Source of the DNA: CAZAFL01 sp964484465
GTDB lineage: Bacteria; Bacteroidota; Ignavibacteria; UBA10030; SZUA-254
Direction: 5' to 3'
DNA length: 64,000 bases
Assembly (NCBI GenBank): GCA_964484465.1
Contig: CAZAFL010000011.1
Span: 1-64,000, forward strand
A program made the translations under genes and the position numbers. The notes beneath the pieces were generated by a model. The model was not told the DNA's origin. It was given only the letters and a program-made list of their open reading frames with translations, and did no database searches. The stretch's first letter is position 1, and the number at the start of each line of letters is the position of its first letter. This document shows positions 25,290-34,368 of this stretch, piece after piece.

Positions 25290-27124
25290 TACTCGTGTGC
25301 AAGACCCCAATGTTCCGGCGAGCGCCAGAGGCTTGATAAAATCAGCTCGCGCATGAAGATGAACTCTTTGGGGAGCTTATCGTACAATTTGGAAAACAAT
25401 TCCTGCTGGGAAAGAAGTTCTTTTTTCCATTCCTCACTTTTCACAGACATGAGCCGGTTAAACTTCTCATGTGTGAACTCTTCCAATCCGTCCCATGTAA
25501 TATCTTCGTAGCGGGGCATCCAGCCTAACGGACTTTCAATGCCGTAACCGTGGCCCCGGGCACGGTCGACAATCCATTTTAAGACACGCATGTTCTCACT
25601 GTAGCCGGGCCACAAATACTTTCCATTTTCATCTTTGCGGAACCAGTTTACCGCGAAGATACGCGGAGGATTGTGGAGGTCGCGTCCGAATTGCAGCCAA
25701 TGGTTAAAATAATCTGACATATGGTATCCGCAAAACGGCAGCATTGCCATCGGGTCGCGCCGTACTTTTCCGACTTCTCCTGCAGCCGCAGCTGTGGTCT
25801 CAGAACCCATGGTGGCCGCAATGTAGACTCCAAAATTCCAGTTAGCAGATTGATAGACGAGAGGAACAACATCACTTCGTCTACCTCCGAATATCAATGC
25901 GCTGATTGGCACACCGTTCGGGTCTTCCCAAGATGGGTCAATAATAGGGTTTTGACTTGCTGGTGCAGTAAAGCGCGCGTTAGGATGAGCTGCCGGTTGA
26001 CCGGAATTCGGCGTCCAATCTTTTCCCCTCCAGTCAGTAAGATGAGGAGGCGGTGTATCGGTCATTCCTTCCCACCATACATCGCCGTCGGGAGTCAGCG
26101 CAACGTTGGTAAAGATAGTATTAGCACGAATGCACTCCATCGCATTGGGATTTGTTTTAGAGGATGTTCCCGGCGCAACGCCAAAATATCCCGCTTCGGG
26201 ATTGATCGCGTATAATTTTCCATCCGACCCCGGTTTAATCCATGCAATATCATCACCCACTGTTGTGATCTTCCATCCATTAAAGGCTTTTGGGGGAATA
26301 AGCATGGCAAAGTTGGTTTTTCCGCACGCACTGGGAAATGCTGCGGCGACATACGTTTTCTCTCCTTTTGGTGATTGTGCCCCAAGGATAAGCATATGTT
26401 CCGCAAGCCATCCTTCATCTCGTGCCATGGCAGAAGCTATTCGAAGGGCGAGGCATTTCTTCCCGAGAAGTGCATTGCCACCGTATCCACTTCCAAAAGA
26501 CCAGATTGCTCTTTCTTCAGGGAAATGGACAATATATTTTTGCTCTTTGTTACAGGGCCAGGCAACATCGGATTGTCCTTTTTGTAACGGCATCCCAACA
26601 GAATGCAGGCAAGGAACGAATGTGCCATCAGCGAGGAAGTCGAGCACACGTTTTCCCATTCGCGTCATAATTTTCATGCTCGCAACAACGTACGGGGAGT
26701 CGGTAATTTGTACGCCAATATGCGAAATCGGCGATCCAAGAGGACCCATGTTGAAAGGAATTACATACATCGTTCTTCCATTCATACATCCTCGGAAAAG
26801 TTTACGCAGACGTTCATTCATCTCTTTGGGATGAACCCAGTTATTGGTGGGGCCCGCATCATCTTTTCTAACGCTACAGATGAATGTGCGGTCCTCCACG
26901 CGCGCAACATCTTCGGGATCCGACCGGGAGAGAAAACTATTCGGGCGTTTTTTCTCGTTCAGCCTGATAAACGTTCCGGAAGCGACCAGTTGATCACAGA
27001 GCTTCCGGTATTCCTCTTCAGAACCGTCACACCAGTGAATGCTGGCAGGTTCACAGAGAGTTGATATCTCTTCGACCCATGAGCGTAGTTTGACGTTTTT
27101 TACGTATTCGGGGAAAGAATTCAT
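25289..27124 (-). CDS. pckG: phosphoenolpyruvate carboxykinase (GTP)
   Basis: 611 residues, the usual length for the GTP-dependent class. The kinase-1a motif is PSACGKTNFAML; the metal site includes the DDIAWIKPG stretch, and FGGRRSDVVPLVYQ and the NWFRKDENGKYLWPGYSEN part are hallmarks of GTP-type enzymes. It interconverts oxaloacetate and phosphoenolpyruvate with GTP in the cytosol, serving gluconeogenesis or, in fermenters, the reverse. First of a leftward operon with the oxidoreductase. The 141-bp upstream gap faces the peptide transporter. Confidence 0.96.
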   Translation of the reverse strand: MNSFPEYVKNVKLRSWVEEISTLCEPASIHWCDGSEEEYRKLCDQLVASGTFIRLNEKKRPNSFLSRSDPEDVARVEDRTFICSVRKDDAGPTNNWVHPKEMNERLRKLFRGCMNGRTMYVIPFNMGPLGSPISHIGVQITDSPYVVASMKIMTRMGKRVLDFLADGTFVPCLHSVGMPLQKGQSDVAWPCNKEQKYIVHFPEERAIWSFGSGYGGNALLGKKCLALRIASAMARDEGWLAEHMLILGAQSPKGEKTYVAAAFPSACGKTNFAMLIPPKAFNGWKITTVGDDIAWIKPGSDGKLYAINPEAGYFGVAPGTSSKTNPNAMECIRANTIFTNVALTPDGDVWWEGMTDTPPPHLTDWRGKDWTPNSGQPAAHPNARFTAPASQNPIIDPSWEDPNGVPISALIFGGRRSDVVPLVYQSANWNFGVYIAATMGSETTAAAAGEVGKVRRDPMAMLPFCGYHMSDYFNHWLQFGRDLHNPPRIFAVNWFRKDENGKYLWPGYSENMRVLKWIVDRARGHGYGIESPLGWMPRYEDITWDGLEEFTHEKFNRLMSVKSEEWKKELLSQQELFSKLYDKLPKEFIFMRELILSSLWRSPEHWGLAHE

Positions 27125-27222
27125 GATGAAAATAGCAGTTTGTGGCTAAAAAAAACCAAGATACAGAAAAATTAGGAGAGGAACAAGACGGTTTTCAGCT
27201 TGCTCTTGCTTCTAACGACACC

Positions 27223-27242
27223 GTTCAGTACTTTAACTGAAC
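27223..27242. promoter_or_regulatory. inverted repeat GTTCAGT-N6-ACTGAAC
   Basis: A perfect 7-bp inverted repeat with a 6-bp spacer, 24 bp before the peptide transporter ATG and about 100 bp upstream of pckG on the other strand. The size fits a dimeric regulator site or a small mRNA hairpin in the transporter leader. No matching second copy was seen. Confidence 0.4.
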
Positions 27243-27265
27243 TCATTATTCAAAAGGAACAATTC

Positions 27266-28618
27266 ATGGTTAATGGAACCACCGTTGTCGCTGCACAGGA
27301 GAAAACATTTTGGGGGCATCCGCGGGGCCTTTCAACGCTCTTCTTTACAGAAATGTGGGAAAGGTTCAGCTACTACGGAATGCGTGCGTTCCTTATTCTG
27401 TATATGACTGCGCCTGTGGCAGCCGGAGGACTTGGTTTTGCCGACGCAGATGCTGGTTCTATCTATGGAACATACACCGGCAGTGTATGGGGTGCGTCGA
27501 TTCTTGGGGGGTTGGCTGCTGATCGGTTTCTTGGACAATACCGTAGTGTACTGATCGGCGGAATTATTATTGCACTTGGGCATTTCACACTTGCGTTCAA
27601 AGCTTTGCCTGCCTTTTATTCCGGTCTGGCCATGATTGTGATAGGCACCGGGTTGCTGAAACCCAACGTCAGTACCCTTGTCGGCTCTTTGTACGAGAAG
27701 GGAGATGCTCGCCGCGACGCTGGTTTCTCAATCTTTTACATGGGTATTAATCTCGGAGCATTATTTGGACCGATCATCGCCGGTTATCTTGCACAGCGCG
27801 TCGACTGGCATATTGGTTTCGCTTGTGCCGGAGTCGGAATGACGTTCGGTTTGATACAGTATGTTATTGGAAGGAAGCGACTGCACGTGTCAGTGGGTCA
27901 GGCAGTTGAACCGCAAAAGGAAATCAACCGCCCGGCAGAACAAACGGTACTGCAGGGGAGCAAAGGATTTTCAGCCGAAGAATGGAAGCGGATAGGTGCT
28001 ATTTTTATTTTCTTTTTCGTTGCCGTCCTCTTCTGGGGTGCCTATGAGCAGGCAGGATCGACACTGAATTTATTCGCCGACCGTTATACAAGGCTGCAAG
28101 TCTTTGGAATGGCATTTCCTTCATCATGGTTCCAATCGGTGCAGCCGATCTTCGTTATTGCTCTCGCACCGGTTTTTGCGTGGATGTGGGTGCGCCTTGG
28201 GAAATATGAGCCTTCGGTTCCCGCGAAGCTCGCAATCGGAGTGTTATTTATGGGCATTTCATTCCTGGTGCTTGTCCCCGCAGGATCATTTGCTCAGAGC
28301 GCAGAGGGAGTTCGTGTCAGCCCCTGGTGGCTGATTCTTTCCTACGGCATCTCAGAGTTTGGCGAGCTCTGTCTCTACCCGGTTGGCCTCAGCGCTGTTA
28401 CGAAACTCTCTCCGACTCGAATTGTCGGTGTAATGATGGGTGTCTGGTTTCTCTCGAATGCGTTTGGCAACAAGCTTGCCGGCTGGATGGCAGGTTTCTT
28501 TGGTACGATGCCTCTCGACAGGCTCTTCGGTGAAGTTGCCGTCATTCTCTTGGTCACAGCCGCGTTAATGTTCCTGGTCGTAAAGCCGATACGGAAATTG
28601 ATGGGCGGCGTGCACTAA
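27266..28618 (+). CDS. dtpT: POT/PTR2-family proton-dependent peptide transporter
   Basis: 450 residues from ATG 27266 with AAAGGAAC upstream; a longer in-frame start at 27200 only adds an unlikely tail. The family motifs are intact: EMWERFSYYGMRAFLI (ExxERFxYYG, proton coupling) in helix 1 and GFSIFYMGINLGAL (FYxxINxG) in helix 5. Hydrophobicity gives 12-14 membrane helices. It imports di- and tripeptides with protons across the inner membrane. It is divergent from pckG; a 141-bp gap with an inverted repeat lies upstream. Peptide scavenging fits a bacterium that uses amino acids as carbon source. Confidence 0.93.
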   Translation: MVNGTTVVAAQEKTFWGHPRGLSTLFFTEMWERFSYYGMRAFLILYMTAPVAAGGLGFADADAGSIYGTYTGSVWGASILGGLAADRFLGQYRSVLIGGIIIALGHFTLAFKALPAFYSGLAMIVIGTGLLKPNVSTLVGSLYEKGDARRDAGFSIFYMGINLGALFGPIIAGYLAQRVDWHIGFACAGVGMTFGLIQYVIGRKRLHVSVGQAVEPQKEINRPAEQTVLQGSKGFSAEEWKRIGAIFIFFFVAVLFWGAYEQAGSTLNLFADRYTRLQVFGMAFPSSWFQSVQPIFVIALAPVFAWMWVRLGKYEPSVPAKLAIGVLFMGISFLVLVPAGSFAQSAEGVRVSPWWLILSYGISEFGELCLYPVGLSAVTKLSPTRIVGVMMGVWFLSNAFGNKLAGWMAGFFGTMPLDRLFGEVAVILLVTAALMFLVVKPIRKLMGGVH

Positions 28619-28707
28619 CGCACCACGCACAACATTTGTAATCAAGGACCGAAGGCACAATCATTTACGCGTGCATTCTTTAGGGGAAGGTTGAGCTGTG
28701 CAGTCAT

Positions 28708-28750
28708 TTGACTTTCGTAATGCCTAAATATATATTTAGGCATACCTAAA
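28708..28750 (+). promoter_or_regulatory. promoter with double DtxR/MntR-type operator before mntR-mntH
   Basis: TTGACT at 28708-28713 and TATATT at 28731-28736 are separated by 17 bp, a good sigma-70-like promoter. A perfect 22-bp palindrome covers 28721-28742 (arms TGCCTAAATAT and its complement) and a second site TTTAGGCATACCTAAA covers 28735-28750, sharing one half-site. The CCTAAA/TTTAGG arms resemble metal-repressor (DtxR/MntR) sites. It stands 13 bp before the repressor gene, so autorepression by metal-loaded MntR is likely. Confidence 0.75.
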
Positions 28751-28762
28751 ATATACGGAATT

Positions 28763-29416
28763 ATGATAAACGAGCCTATTGAAGATTACATCAAAGGGAT
28801 TTTTATCCTTCAGCAGAAGAAAAAAAGCGTGACAACGTCGGAATTAGCGCGGTATCTCGGCCTTGCGGATGCCTCCGTGACCGATATGGTGAAAAAGCTT
28901 TCTACAAAAAAACTTCTTCGCCATACACCCTACCGCGGAGTAGAATTAACAGATGGGGGAAAGCGCCTTGCAGTTAAGATGACAAGGCGCCACAGGCTGT
29001 GGGAAATGTTCCTTGTGAAGTTTCTGTCGTACACATGGGATGAAGTACATGAAGAAGCCGAAAAATTCGAACACATCATCTCTGATGAAATGGAACGGAG
29101 GCTTGACAAGACACTCGGCTATCCAAGAGTTGACCCTCATGGTGATCCAATACCGACTGCTGAGGGGAAACTCGAATTGCAGGCTACAACTGCCCTCGGT
29201 GAATTCAACCCCGGAGATACAGTCGAGATTGTCCGTGTCAGCGACCATAACAGTGAACTGCTCCAGCACGCTACAAAACTCGGTTTCGCATTAAAAACAA
29301 AAATTATGGTGAAAGAAAAATTGGGGTTCGACGGCTCGATGGTTGTGAAAGTGGGGAAAAAGGAGCAATTCATTAGTAAAGATATCGCAAATTCTATTTT
29401 CGTGGAATTGGTATGA
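28763..29416 (+). CDS. mntR: DtxR/MntR-family metal-dependent repressor
   Basis: 217 residues. N-terminal winged helix (about 1-62; SELARYLGLADASVTDMVKK is the recognition unit), then a metal-binding dimerisation domain (about 63-140; RRHRLWEMFLV, DEVHEEAEKFEHIIS and RRLDKTLGYPRVDPHGDPIP supply the usual E/H/C/D ligands), then a FeoA/SH3-like end (about 145-217). Manganese- or iron-loaded members repress uptake genes. It overlaps the NRAMP gene by four bases (ATGA), and the palindromic operator lies upstream, so it very probably controls this operon by Mn(II). Iron cannot be excluded. Confidence 0.9.
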   Translation: MINEPIEDYIKGIFILQQKKKSVTTSELARYLGLADASVTDMVKKLSTKKLLRHTPYRGVELTDGGKRLAVKMTRRHRLWEMFLVKFLSYTWDEVHEEAEKFEHIISDEMERRLDKTLGYPRVDPHGDPIPTAEGKLELQATTALGEFNPGDTVEIVRVSDHNSELLQHATKLGFALKTKIMVKEKLGFDGSMVVKVGKKEQFISKDIANSIFVELV

Positions 29417-31284
29417 AGTTTACCTCGCCCCAATCCACCGTTTCGCTTTCGGAAGTACACCGTTCGGTATCCATCCCGGAAAATGCAGGTATTCTTAAAC
29501 GGATGTTTGCATTTGCCGGTCCGGCATATCTGGTGAGCGTGGGCTATATGGATCCAGGTAATTGGGCAACCGACATTGAGGGAGGTGCGCGCTTTGGCTA
29601 TCAATTGATCTGGGTGATTCTGATGTCGAATCTGATGGCAGTGCTGGTGCAAACATTGTCAGCGAGGCTCGGCATCGTCACCGGCAAAGACCTTGCTCAA
29701 TTGTGCAGGGAGCAATATCCGAAGCCCGTGGCCTTCACGCTATGGGTATTGTGTGAGATTGCAATCTCTGCCTGTGACCTGGCGGAGGTGCTTGGCACAG
29801 CCATCGGACTCAATCTGCTCTTCAAAATTCCATTGCTCTACGGAGTCATTATCACGGGCTTTGATACAATGCTGTTTCTTGTCATCCAAAATTTCGGTAT
29901 CAGGAAAATGGAAGCGTTCATTCTTACTCTCGTTTCCACTATCGGCATCTGTTTTGCCGTTGAAGTGTTTCTCTCACAGCCTTCCTGGCGGCAAGTGGCT
30001 GTCGGATTTAGCCCGCACCTTACTTCCGGGAATCTTTATATTGCGATCGGAATTCTGGGCGCGACAGTTATGCCGCACAATCTCTATCTGCATTCCGCTC
30101 TAGTTCAAACCCGTAATATCGACCAGACGGAAGAAGGCAAACGCATTGCATGCAAATATAATTTTATCGATACAACCATTGCATTGAATGCCGCTTTCTT
30201 TGTAAATGCCGCCATTCTCATGGTCTCTGCGGCGGTTTTTTTTAGAAATGGAATTATTGTGACGGAAATCCAGCAAGCGCATCAGCTCTTGAAACCGCTG
30301 CTTGGCACCGCGCTTGCGAGCCTGCTCTTCGCGGTCGCACTGATTTCCTCCGGTCAAAGTTCAACCCTCACCGGCACACTGGCCGGTCAGATTGTGATGG
30401 AAGGGTTTCTGCAATTCAAAATAAGACCTGTATTGCGGAGGCTGATCACACGCTCGATTGCGATCATTCCCGCCGTCGTTGTCATTGGACTGAAGGGGGA
30501 ACAGCATTCGTACGACCTGCTGATCTTGAGTCAGGTGATTCTTAGCCTGCAGCTTCCATTTGCGGTGATTCCGCTTATTCAGATGACGAGTGATAAAACC
30601 AGAATGGGTAACTTTGTTAATCCGCTCTGGGTAAACATTCTCGCATCGATTACAGCAGTCGTTATTATCGGTCTGAACGTCAAGTTAGTCATCGGGACAA
30701 TATCAGAGTGGATAAGCAATGCAGGAGCGGATGCGCTCTGGGTATGGCTGACGGTTGTTCCGGTCGCGGCGGGGTGTTTGTTGTTGATGATATATATTGC
30801 GATTCCCGAAGCCTTGAGGAGAAGAAAAAAAATTACTGCACCGATTATTTCGGCAGTTGGATTATCAACAGAAAAATATTCCCGAATCGGTGTGGCGTTG
30901 GATTACGGTGCAATAAATGATAAAGTGCTCTCTCATGCGCAAACGCTCGCAAAACAACAGGGGGCAAGGATGTATCTTTTTCATATTGTCGAAGGAGTGA
31001 GCGGCCAGCTTTTCGGCAAGGATGCCTACGATGATGAAGCCCGCAGCGATAGGGAACAATTGGAGTTGATAGGGCAGCAATTACGTGCTGCCGGCATCGA
31101 TGTATATCCGTCGCTCGGGTTTGGCAAAGTTCCGGATGAAATTGTTCGCCTTGCCAAGGAGAATCATATAGACCTGCTGGTAATGGGCGGCCATCGTCAC
31201 CGGGGTTTTAAGGATATTTTCTTCGGCGCTTCCATCTCCAAAGTGAGACACCGCCTGTCGATTCCCGTTCTTGTTGTTCAGTAA
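29413..31284 (+). CDS. mntH: NRAMP Mn(II)/Fe(II) transporter fused to UspA domain
   Basis: 623 residues. Residues about 30-470 are an NRAMP transporter with 11-12 helices; the metal site motifs are D47-P-G-N50 in helix 1 and M220-P-H-N in helix 6. The C-terminal 135 residues (about 489-623) form a universal-stress-protein domain with the nucleotide loop MGGHRHRGFKDIFFGAS. MntH imports Mn(II) or Fe(II) with protons; the cytosolic USP domain may bind ATP or AMP and adjust transport. Overlap with mntR and the shared operator tie it to metal limitation. Domain calls are strong, the regulatory role of USP is inferred. Confidence 0.93.
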   Translation: MKFTSPQSTVSLSEVHRSVSIPENAGILKRMFAFAGPAYLVSVGYMDPGNWATDIEGGARFGYQLIWVILMSNLMAVLVQTLSARLGIVTGKDLAQLCREQYPKPVAFTLWVLCEIAISACDLAEVLGTAIGLNLLFKIPLLYGVIITGFDTMLFLVIQNFGIRKMEAFILTLVSTIGICFAVEVFLSQPSWRQVAVGFSPHLTSGNLYIAIGILGATVMPHNLYLHSALVQTRNIDQTEEGKRIACKYNFIDTTIALNAAFFVNAAILMVSAAVFFRNGIIVTEIQQAHQLLKPLLGTALASLLFAVALISSGQSSTLTGTLAGQIVMEGFLQFKIRPVLRRLITRSIAIIPAVVVIGLKGEQHSYDLLILSQVILSLQLPFAVIPLIQMTSDKTRMGNFVNPLWVNILASITAVVIIGLNVKLVIGTISEWISNAGADALWVWLTVVPVAAGCLLLMIYIAIPEALRRRKKITAPIISAVGLSTEKYSRIGVALDYGAINDKVLSHAQTLAKQQGARMYLFHIVEGVSGQLFGKDAYDDEARSDREQLELIGQQLRAAGIDVYPSLGFGKVPDEIVRLAKENHIDLLVMGGHRHRGFKDIFFGASISKVRHRLSIPVLVVQ

Positions 31285-31310
31285 CCTGCCGGCAGTGTTT
31301 ATTTGGCAGG
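31285..31310. terminator. inverted repeat at converging gene ends
   Basis: CCTGCC (31285-31290) and GGCAGG (31305-31310) flank the T-rich stretch GTGTTTATTT between the mntH and kinase stops, which are only 14 bp apart. A smaller palindrome CTGCCGGCAG (31286-31295) overlaps it. It may help end both transcripts, but it lacks a proper T-run after the stem. Confidence 0.3.
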
Positions 31311-32756
31311 GATTTTCACAATAAACGTCGTACCTTTTCCCATTTCACTTTGCACTTCAATTGTTCCACCGTGCTGATCGATAATGCGTTTCGCGATGGC
31401 AAGGCCGAGCCCAGTCCCCTTCTTTTTCCCTGATGTAAAAAAGGCGTCAAAGATTTTTTCCCTGATTTCAGGTGCGATCCCGGTTCCCGTATCTGTAATG
31501 TTAAAGTAAATTGAACCATTCTTTCTTGATGTTGCGAAATGGACCGAGCCGCCTTTGGGCATGGCGTCCTGGGCGTTATTGACAATGTTGACGAGTGCGC
31601 GGTGAAGCCGCTCTGCGTCGAACACTGCAGTTCCTTCACAATTCTGATCGACGATGAATTCGACTTTCGCCCGTTCAAGATTCACTTTAACGCTTTGAAC
31701 GAACAAGTCGGTAAAATCCTCCAGAGAAAACTCCGACTTGTTCAGATGCATTTCTCCGCGGGAAAAGTCGAGCAGCTCCTGTGCCATTGTCACCATCCTG
31801 TTGATTGCATCACGAATCAGTTTGTACCAATGCTCTTTTTTCTCTGCGGAAGTTGCCTGTCCTTCCTGCAATGACTGGATTGCAAGATTGATTGTGCTCA
31901 TCGGTGATCGAAAATCGTGAATAATCGAACTTGCCATCTGGCCTATCATTGAAAGTCGTTCGGAGTGGATCAATTGCTCCTGCGCCTTCTTCAACCGCGA
32001 ACGCATCGTGTCGAAGGCGGAGGCAATTTCCCCGAATTCATCTTTTGCGAATGTCTTTGCGACAGGTTGTTCGAGATTTCCCCCGCCGATGATGTGGGCG
32101 GCATCGATCAGTGCTTTCAATTGCTTTGCCACTAATCTCCGGTACGCATAAACGCTGATGAGCATGGCGAGGAGCGTAAAGCCGAGGAATACCCACGACG
32201 AACGAAACCAGTTATTTCTGATTGAGGATGAAACGCGTTCAAGCGAAATGTTCATCTTCACTGCACCGAGAACATGACCGGCAGGAACCTCGTGACATTG
32301 TTGACACTTTGCAACTGCCCTGAAGGGGATAATCGCGGTGATCGTCTCTCCATTGCGACGAGATATCGATTCCTTCGTTTCGAATACGCTTTGTTCGTCC
32401 TGGCTGACGGGAAGAGAGTTCTGCTCCCGCCGGATGAGCCGCATCATTCGGTCCTGGGTATCGAAGACGTCGCGAAGTTTTAAGCTTCCGATTCGGAATA
32501 ATATCTTTACGTCGTGAATATCCTGCGTTGCGTTGAGACGTTTGAGGTATTCGTCATCGATCTGCTGGCGTGTTGTCATCATTTCTACAAGCGATTCGCG
32601 GATGAGGTCACCGTACGTTTGCGCTGTTACCTGTGCCTGAGCGAGCATATCTCGTTCCTGGAACAGGTTGTTCACATACACGCTGATACCGATGGCGAAA
32701 AAAGCGAGAGGAAGGATAGCAAGCAAAAGCTTGGTTGATATATGAAAGTTTTTCAT
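31299..32756 (-). CDS. sensor histidine kinase with c-type haem motif (CQQCH)
   Basis: 485 residues. A membrane helix (about 8-28), a periplasmic sensor (about 30-185), a second helix (about 188-206), HAMP (about 208-260), HisKA with phospho-acceptor His280 (SSIIHDFRSPMS) and a HATPase domain (VNNAQDAM, DTGTGIAPE, GTGLGLAIAK). The sensor contains C151-Q-Q-C154-H155, a haem c attachment motif, preceded by a DUF3365-like region. A covalent haem in the sensor would let it detect redox state, oxygen or nitric oxide. No response regulator gene is next to it, so the partner is encoded elsewhere. It stands 27 bp downstream of the amidase gene, both on the minus strand. Confidence 0.88.
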   Translation of the reverse strand: MKNFHISTKLLLAILPLAFFAIGISVYVNNLFQERDMLAQAQVTAQTYGDLIRESLVEMMTTRQQIDDEYLKRLNATQDIHDVKILFRIGSLKLRDVFDTQDRMMRLIRREQNSLPVSQDEQSVFETKESISRRNGETITAIIPFRAVAKCQQCHEVPAGHVLGAVKMNISLERVSSSIRNNWFRSSWVFLGFTLLAMLISVYAYRRLVAKQLKALIDAAHIIGGGNLEQPVAKTFAKDEFGEIASAFDTMRSRLKKAQEQLIHSERLSMIGQMASSIIHDFRSPMSTINLAIQSLQEGQATSAEKKEHWYKLIRDAINRMVTMAQELLDFSRGEMHLNKSEFSLEDFTDLFVQSVKVNLERAKVEFIVDQNCEGTAVFDAERLHRALVNIVNNAQDAMPKGGSVHFATSRKNGSIYFNITDTGTGIAPEIREKIFDAFFTSGKKKGTGLGLAIAKRIIDQHGGTIEVQSEMGKGTTFIVKIPAK

Positions 32757-32783
32757 ACTTACGGCCGTGATATTGTTTTTCCT

Positions 32784-34361
32784 CTAATGGGCGTCTCCAG
32801 CTCCTGACCCCTCTTCAAGAGATTTTTCGTAATGCTGTTTGTAAAGTTTTACAGCATTGAAGATCGATTCCGCGATACGTTGCTGTCCGCCGTTGCTCCG
32901 TAAAATTTTCTCATCGTGTTTGTTTGAAAGATACGCTGTTTCAATTAGAACATTGGGCATCGACGCTCCGACCAGGACGTAAAAGCCTGCCTGCTTCACT
33001 CCGTTGTTTTGCAGCTCGATGTTTTTTGCCATCTGCTTCTGAAGGATGTCGGCAAACTGCTCGCTGTATTTCACATACGCGCTCTGCGCCATCGAAAGAA
33101 GAATAAAATTTTCTTCCGTCAACTGCTGGTATCGTTGTTCGTAATTTTGCTCTAATTTAATGACAGCATTTTCCCGTTCGGCGATATGAAGTGCGCTTTC
33201 AGTTTTTCCCGGCCGCAGGAGGTATATTTCAAATCCATTTGCCGGGTTCGGCTTCCGGGGAACCGAGTTACAGTGGATGCTGATAAACAATTTTCCGTTT
33301 GCCTGATTGGCGATTTGTCCCCGCCTATACAGTTCGATAAACTCATCCGTCTTGCGTGTATACACAACCTTGACATCGGGAAGTTTATTTTCAATTAGCT
33401 TCCCGAGTTTCAAAGCGATCGCAAGTGTAATATCTTTTTCCTTCGTTTTGTTTGTGCCGATTGTTCCCGGGTCATCTCCGCCATGACCGGCGTCGATGAC
33501 GACGACGTCAAGTTTCCAGCGATCCCGCTCCTTCTGCAAATCGTGTTCAACGTTCCGTAATTTCCTGTCGGCGACCTGTTCCTCGGTGGGTGTGTGAATT
33601 GTCAATAATATATCGTTGCTTCCTTCTGCGGGAATAAGTTCGGTGCTGTTAACATCCCCCTTAATCTTAAAAGTCAGTTGCACGGATGTAGGAGATTGAA
33701 ACACCAGGACCTGTTTTACAATTCCTGCCGCTTTGAAGCTATTGATCGTTGAAATATCGGCTTTCGCATCGGCGATCGTGACGTACAGCCATGTATCATT
33801 GCCGATGGGTTTCTGCCAGCTTTCGTAATCAGTCAATTTCTTTGAGCATTGAATGCGTATCATTGAGCCGTTCATACGCTGGTCGACAGCCAGCCCGGTG
33901 ATGTCGAAGGCAGAAATTGCAACCGGAGTACCGAAGACGATCGCCCGCTGATCACGGTCAAACGTGCAATTTTCAGTTAGGATAGAGTTCAGAACCAGAG
34001 TGAAGTTTTCAGCAGGAACAAAAAAGGAGTTTGCCGCAAAAAGAACATTTAGGGGGAGCTGGAGAACGCTTGCATTCCGTTCCTGGTCAGTGAGAACAAT
34101 AAAAGGATTATTGGCAGTTACTTTAACTGTGTACCGCGGGCTTTGAACTTCCAATTTTGACGCCTCCGGGTTCGGAATAACCTTCAACCCGAGAACGGCA
34201 GCAAGGTCATTCAGAGAACCGTACGTAGTGTCGCTGCGTTCGAAGCTTCCGATGTGCGTGTTGCGGGCAGGGTTTGCCGGGAATAGAACGGAGAGAGAGT
34301 TTTGCGCAAGCGCTGTTGTTGATGCGGCGAGAAGCAGTGCGAGCGCAAACGATTTTACCAC
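32784..34361 (-). CDS. amiC: N-acetylmuramoyl-L-alanine amidase (AmiC-like)
   Basis: 525 residues from GTG 34361, eight bases after the yajQ stop; a TTG 36 bases earlier would overlap yajQ. The signal peptide (MVKSFALALLLAASTTALAQ) is then complete. Residues about 22-240 contain a copper-amine-oxidase-like/AMIN-type targeting region. The amidase-3 domain (about 280-515) has all zinc-enzyme motifs: DAGHGG (His), the Glu in TKEKD, SIHCNS (His) and the catalytic Glu in LIETAYLSN. It cleaves the amide between muramic acid and L-Ala in the cell wall, mainly at the septum. The EnvC-like protein at 3541-4770 is the expected activator. Confidence 0.9.
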   Translation of the reverse strand: MVKSFALALLLAASTTALAQNSLSVLFPANPARNTHIGSFERSDTTYGSLNDLAAVLGLKVIPNPEASKLEVQSPRYTVKVTANNPFIVLTDQERNASVLQLPLNVLFAANSFFVPAENFTLVLNSILTENCTFDRDQRAIVFGTPVAISAFDITGLAVDQRMNGSMIRIQCSKKLTDYESWQKPIGNDTWLYVTIADAKADISTINSFKAAGIVKQVLVFQSPTSVQLTFKIKGDVNSTELIPAEGSNDILLTIHTPTEEQVADRKLRNVEHDLQKERDRWKLDVVVIDAGHGGDDPGTIGTNKTKEKDITLAIALKLGKLIENKLPDVKVVYTRKTDEFIELYRRGQIANQANGKLFISIHCNSVPRKPNPANGFEIYLLRPGKTESALHIAERENAVIKLEQNYEQRYQQLTEENFILLSMAQSAYVKYSEQFADILQKQMAKNIELQNNGVKQAGFYVLVGASMPNVLIETAYLSNKHDEKILRSNGGQQRIAESIFNAVKLYKQHYEKSLEEGSGAGDAH

Positions 34362-34368
34362 GCAGAGC

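Noticed and set aside
28723..28740. A/T-rich palindrome read as an origin or curved DNA
   Set aside because: Position over a promoter before a metal-repressor gene explains it better as an operator.
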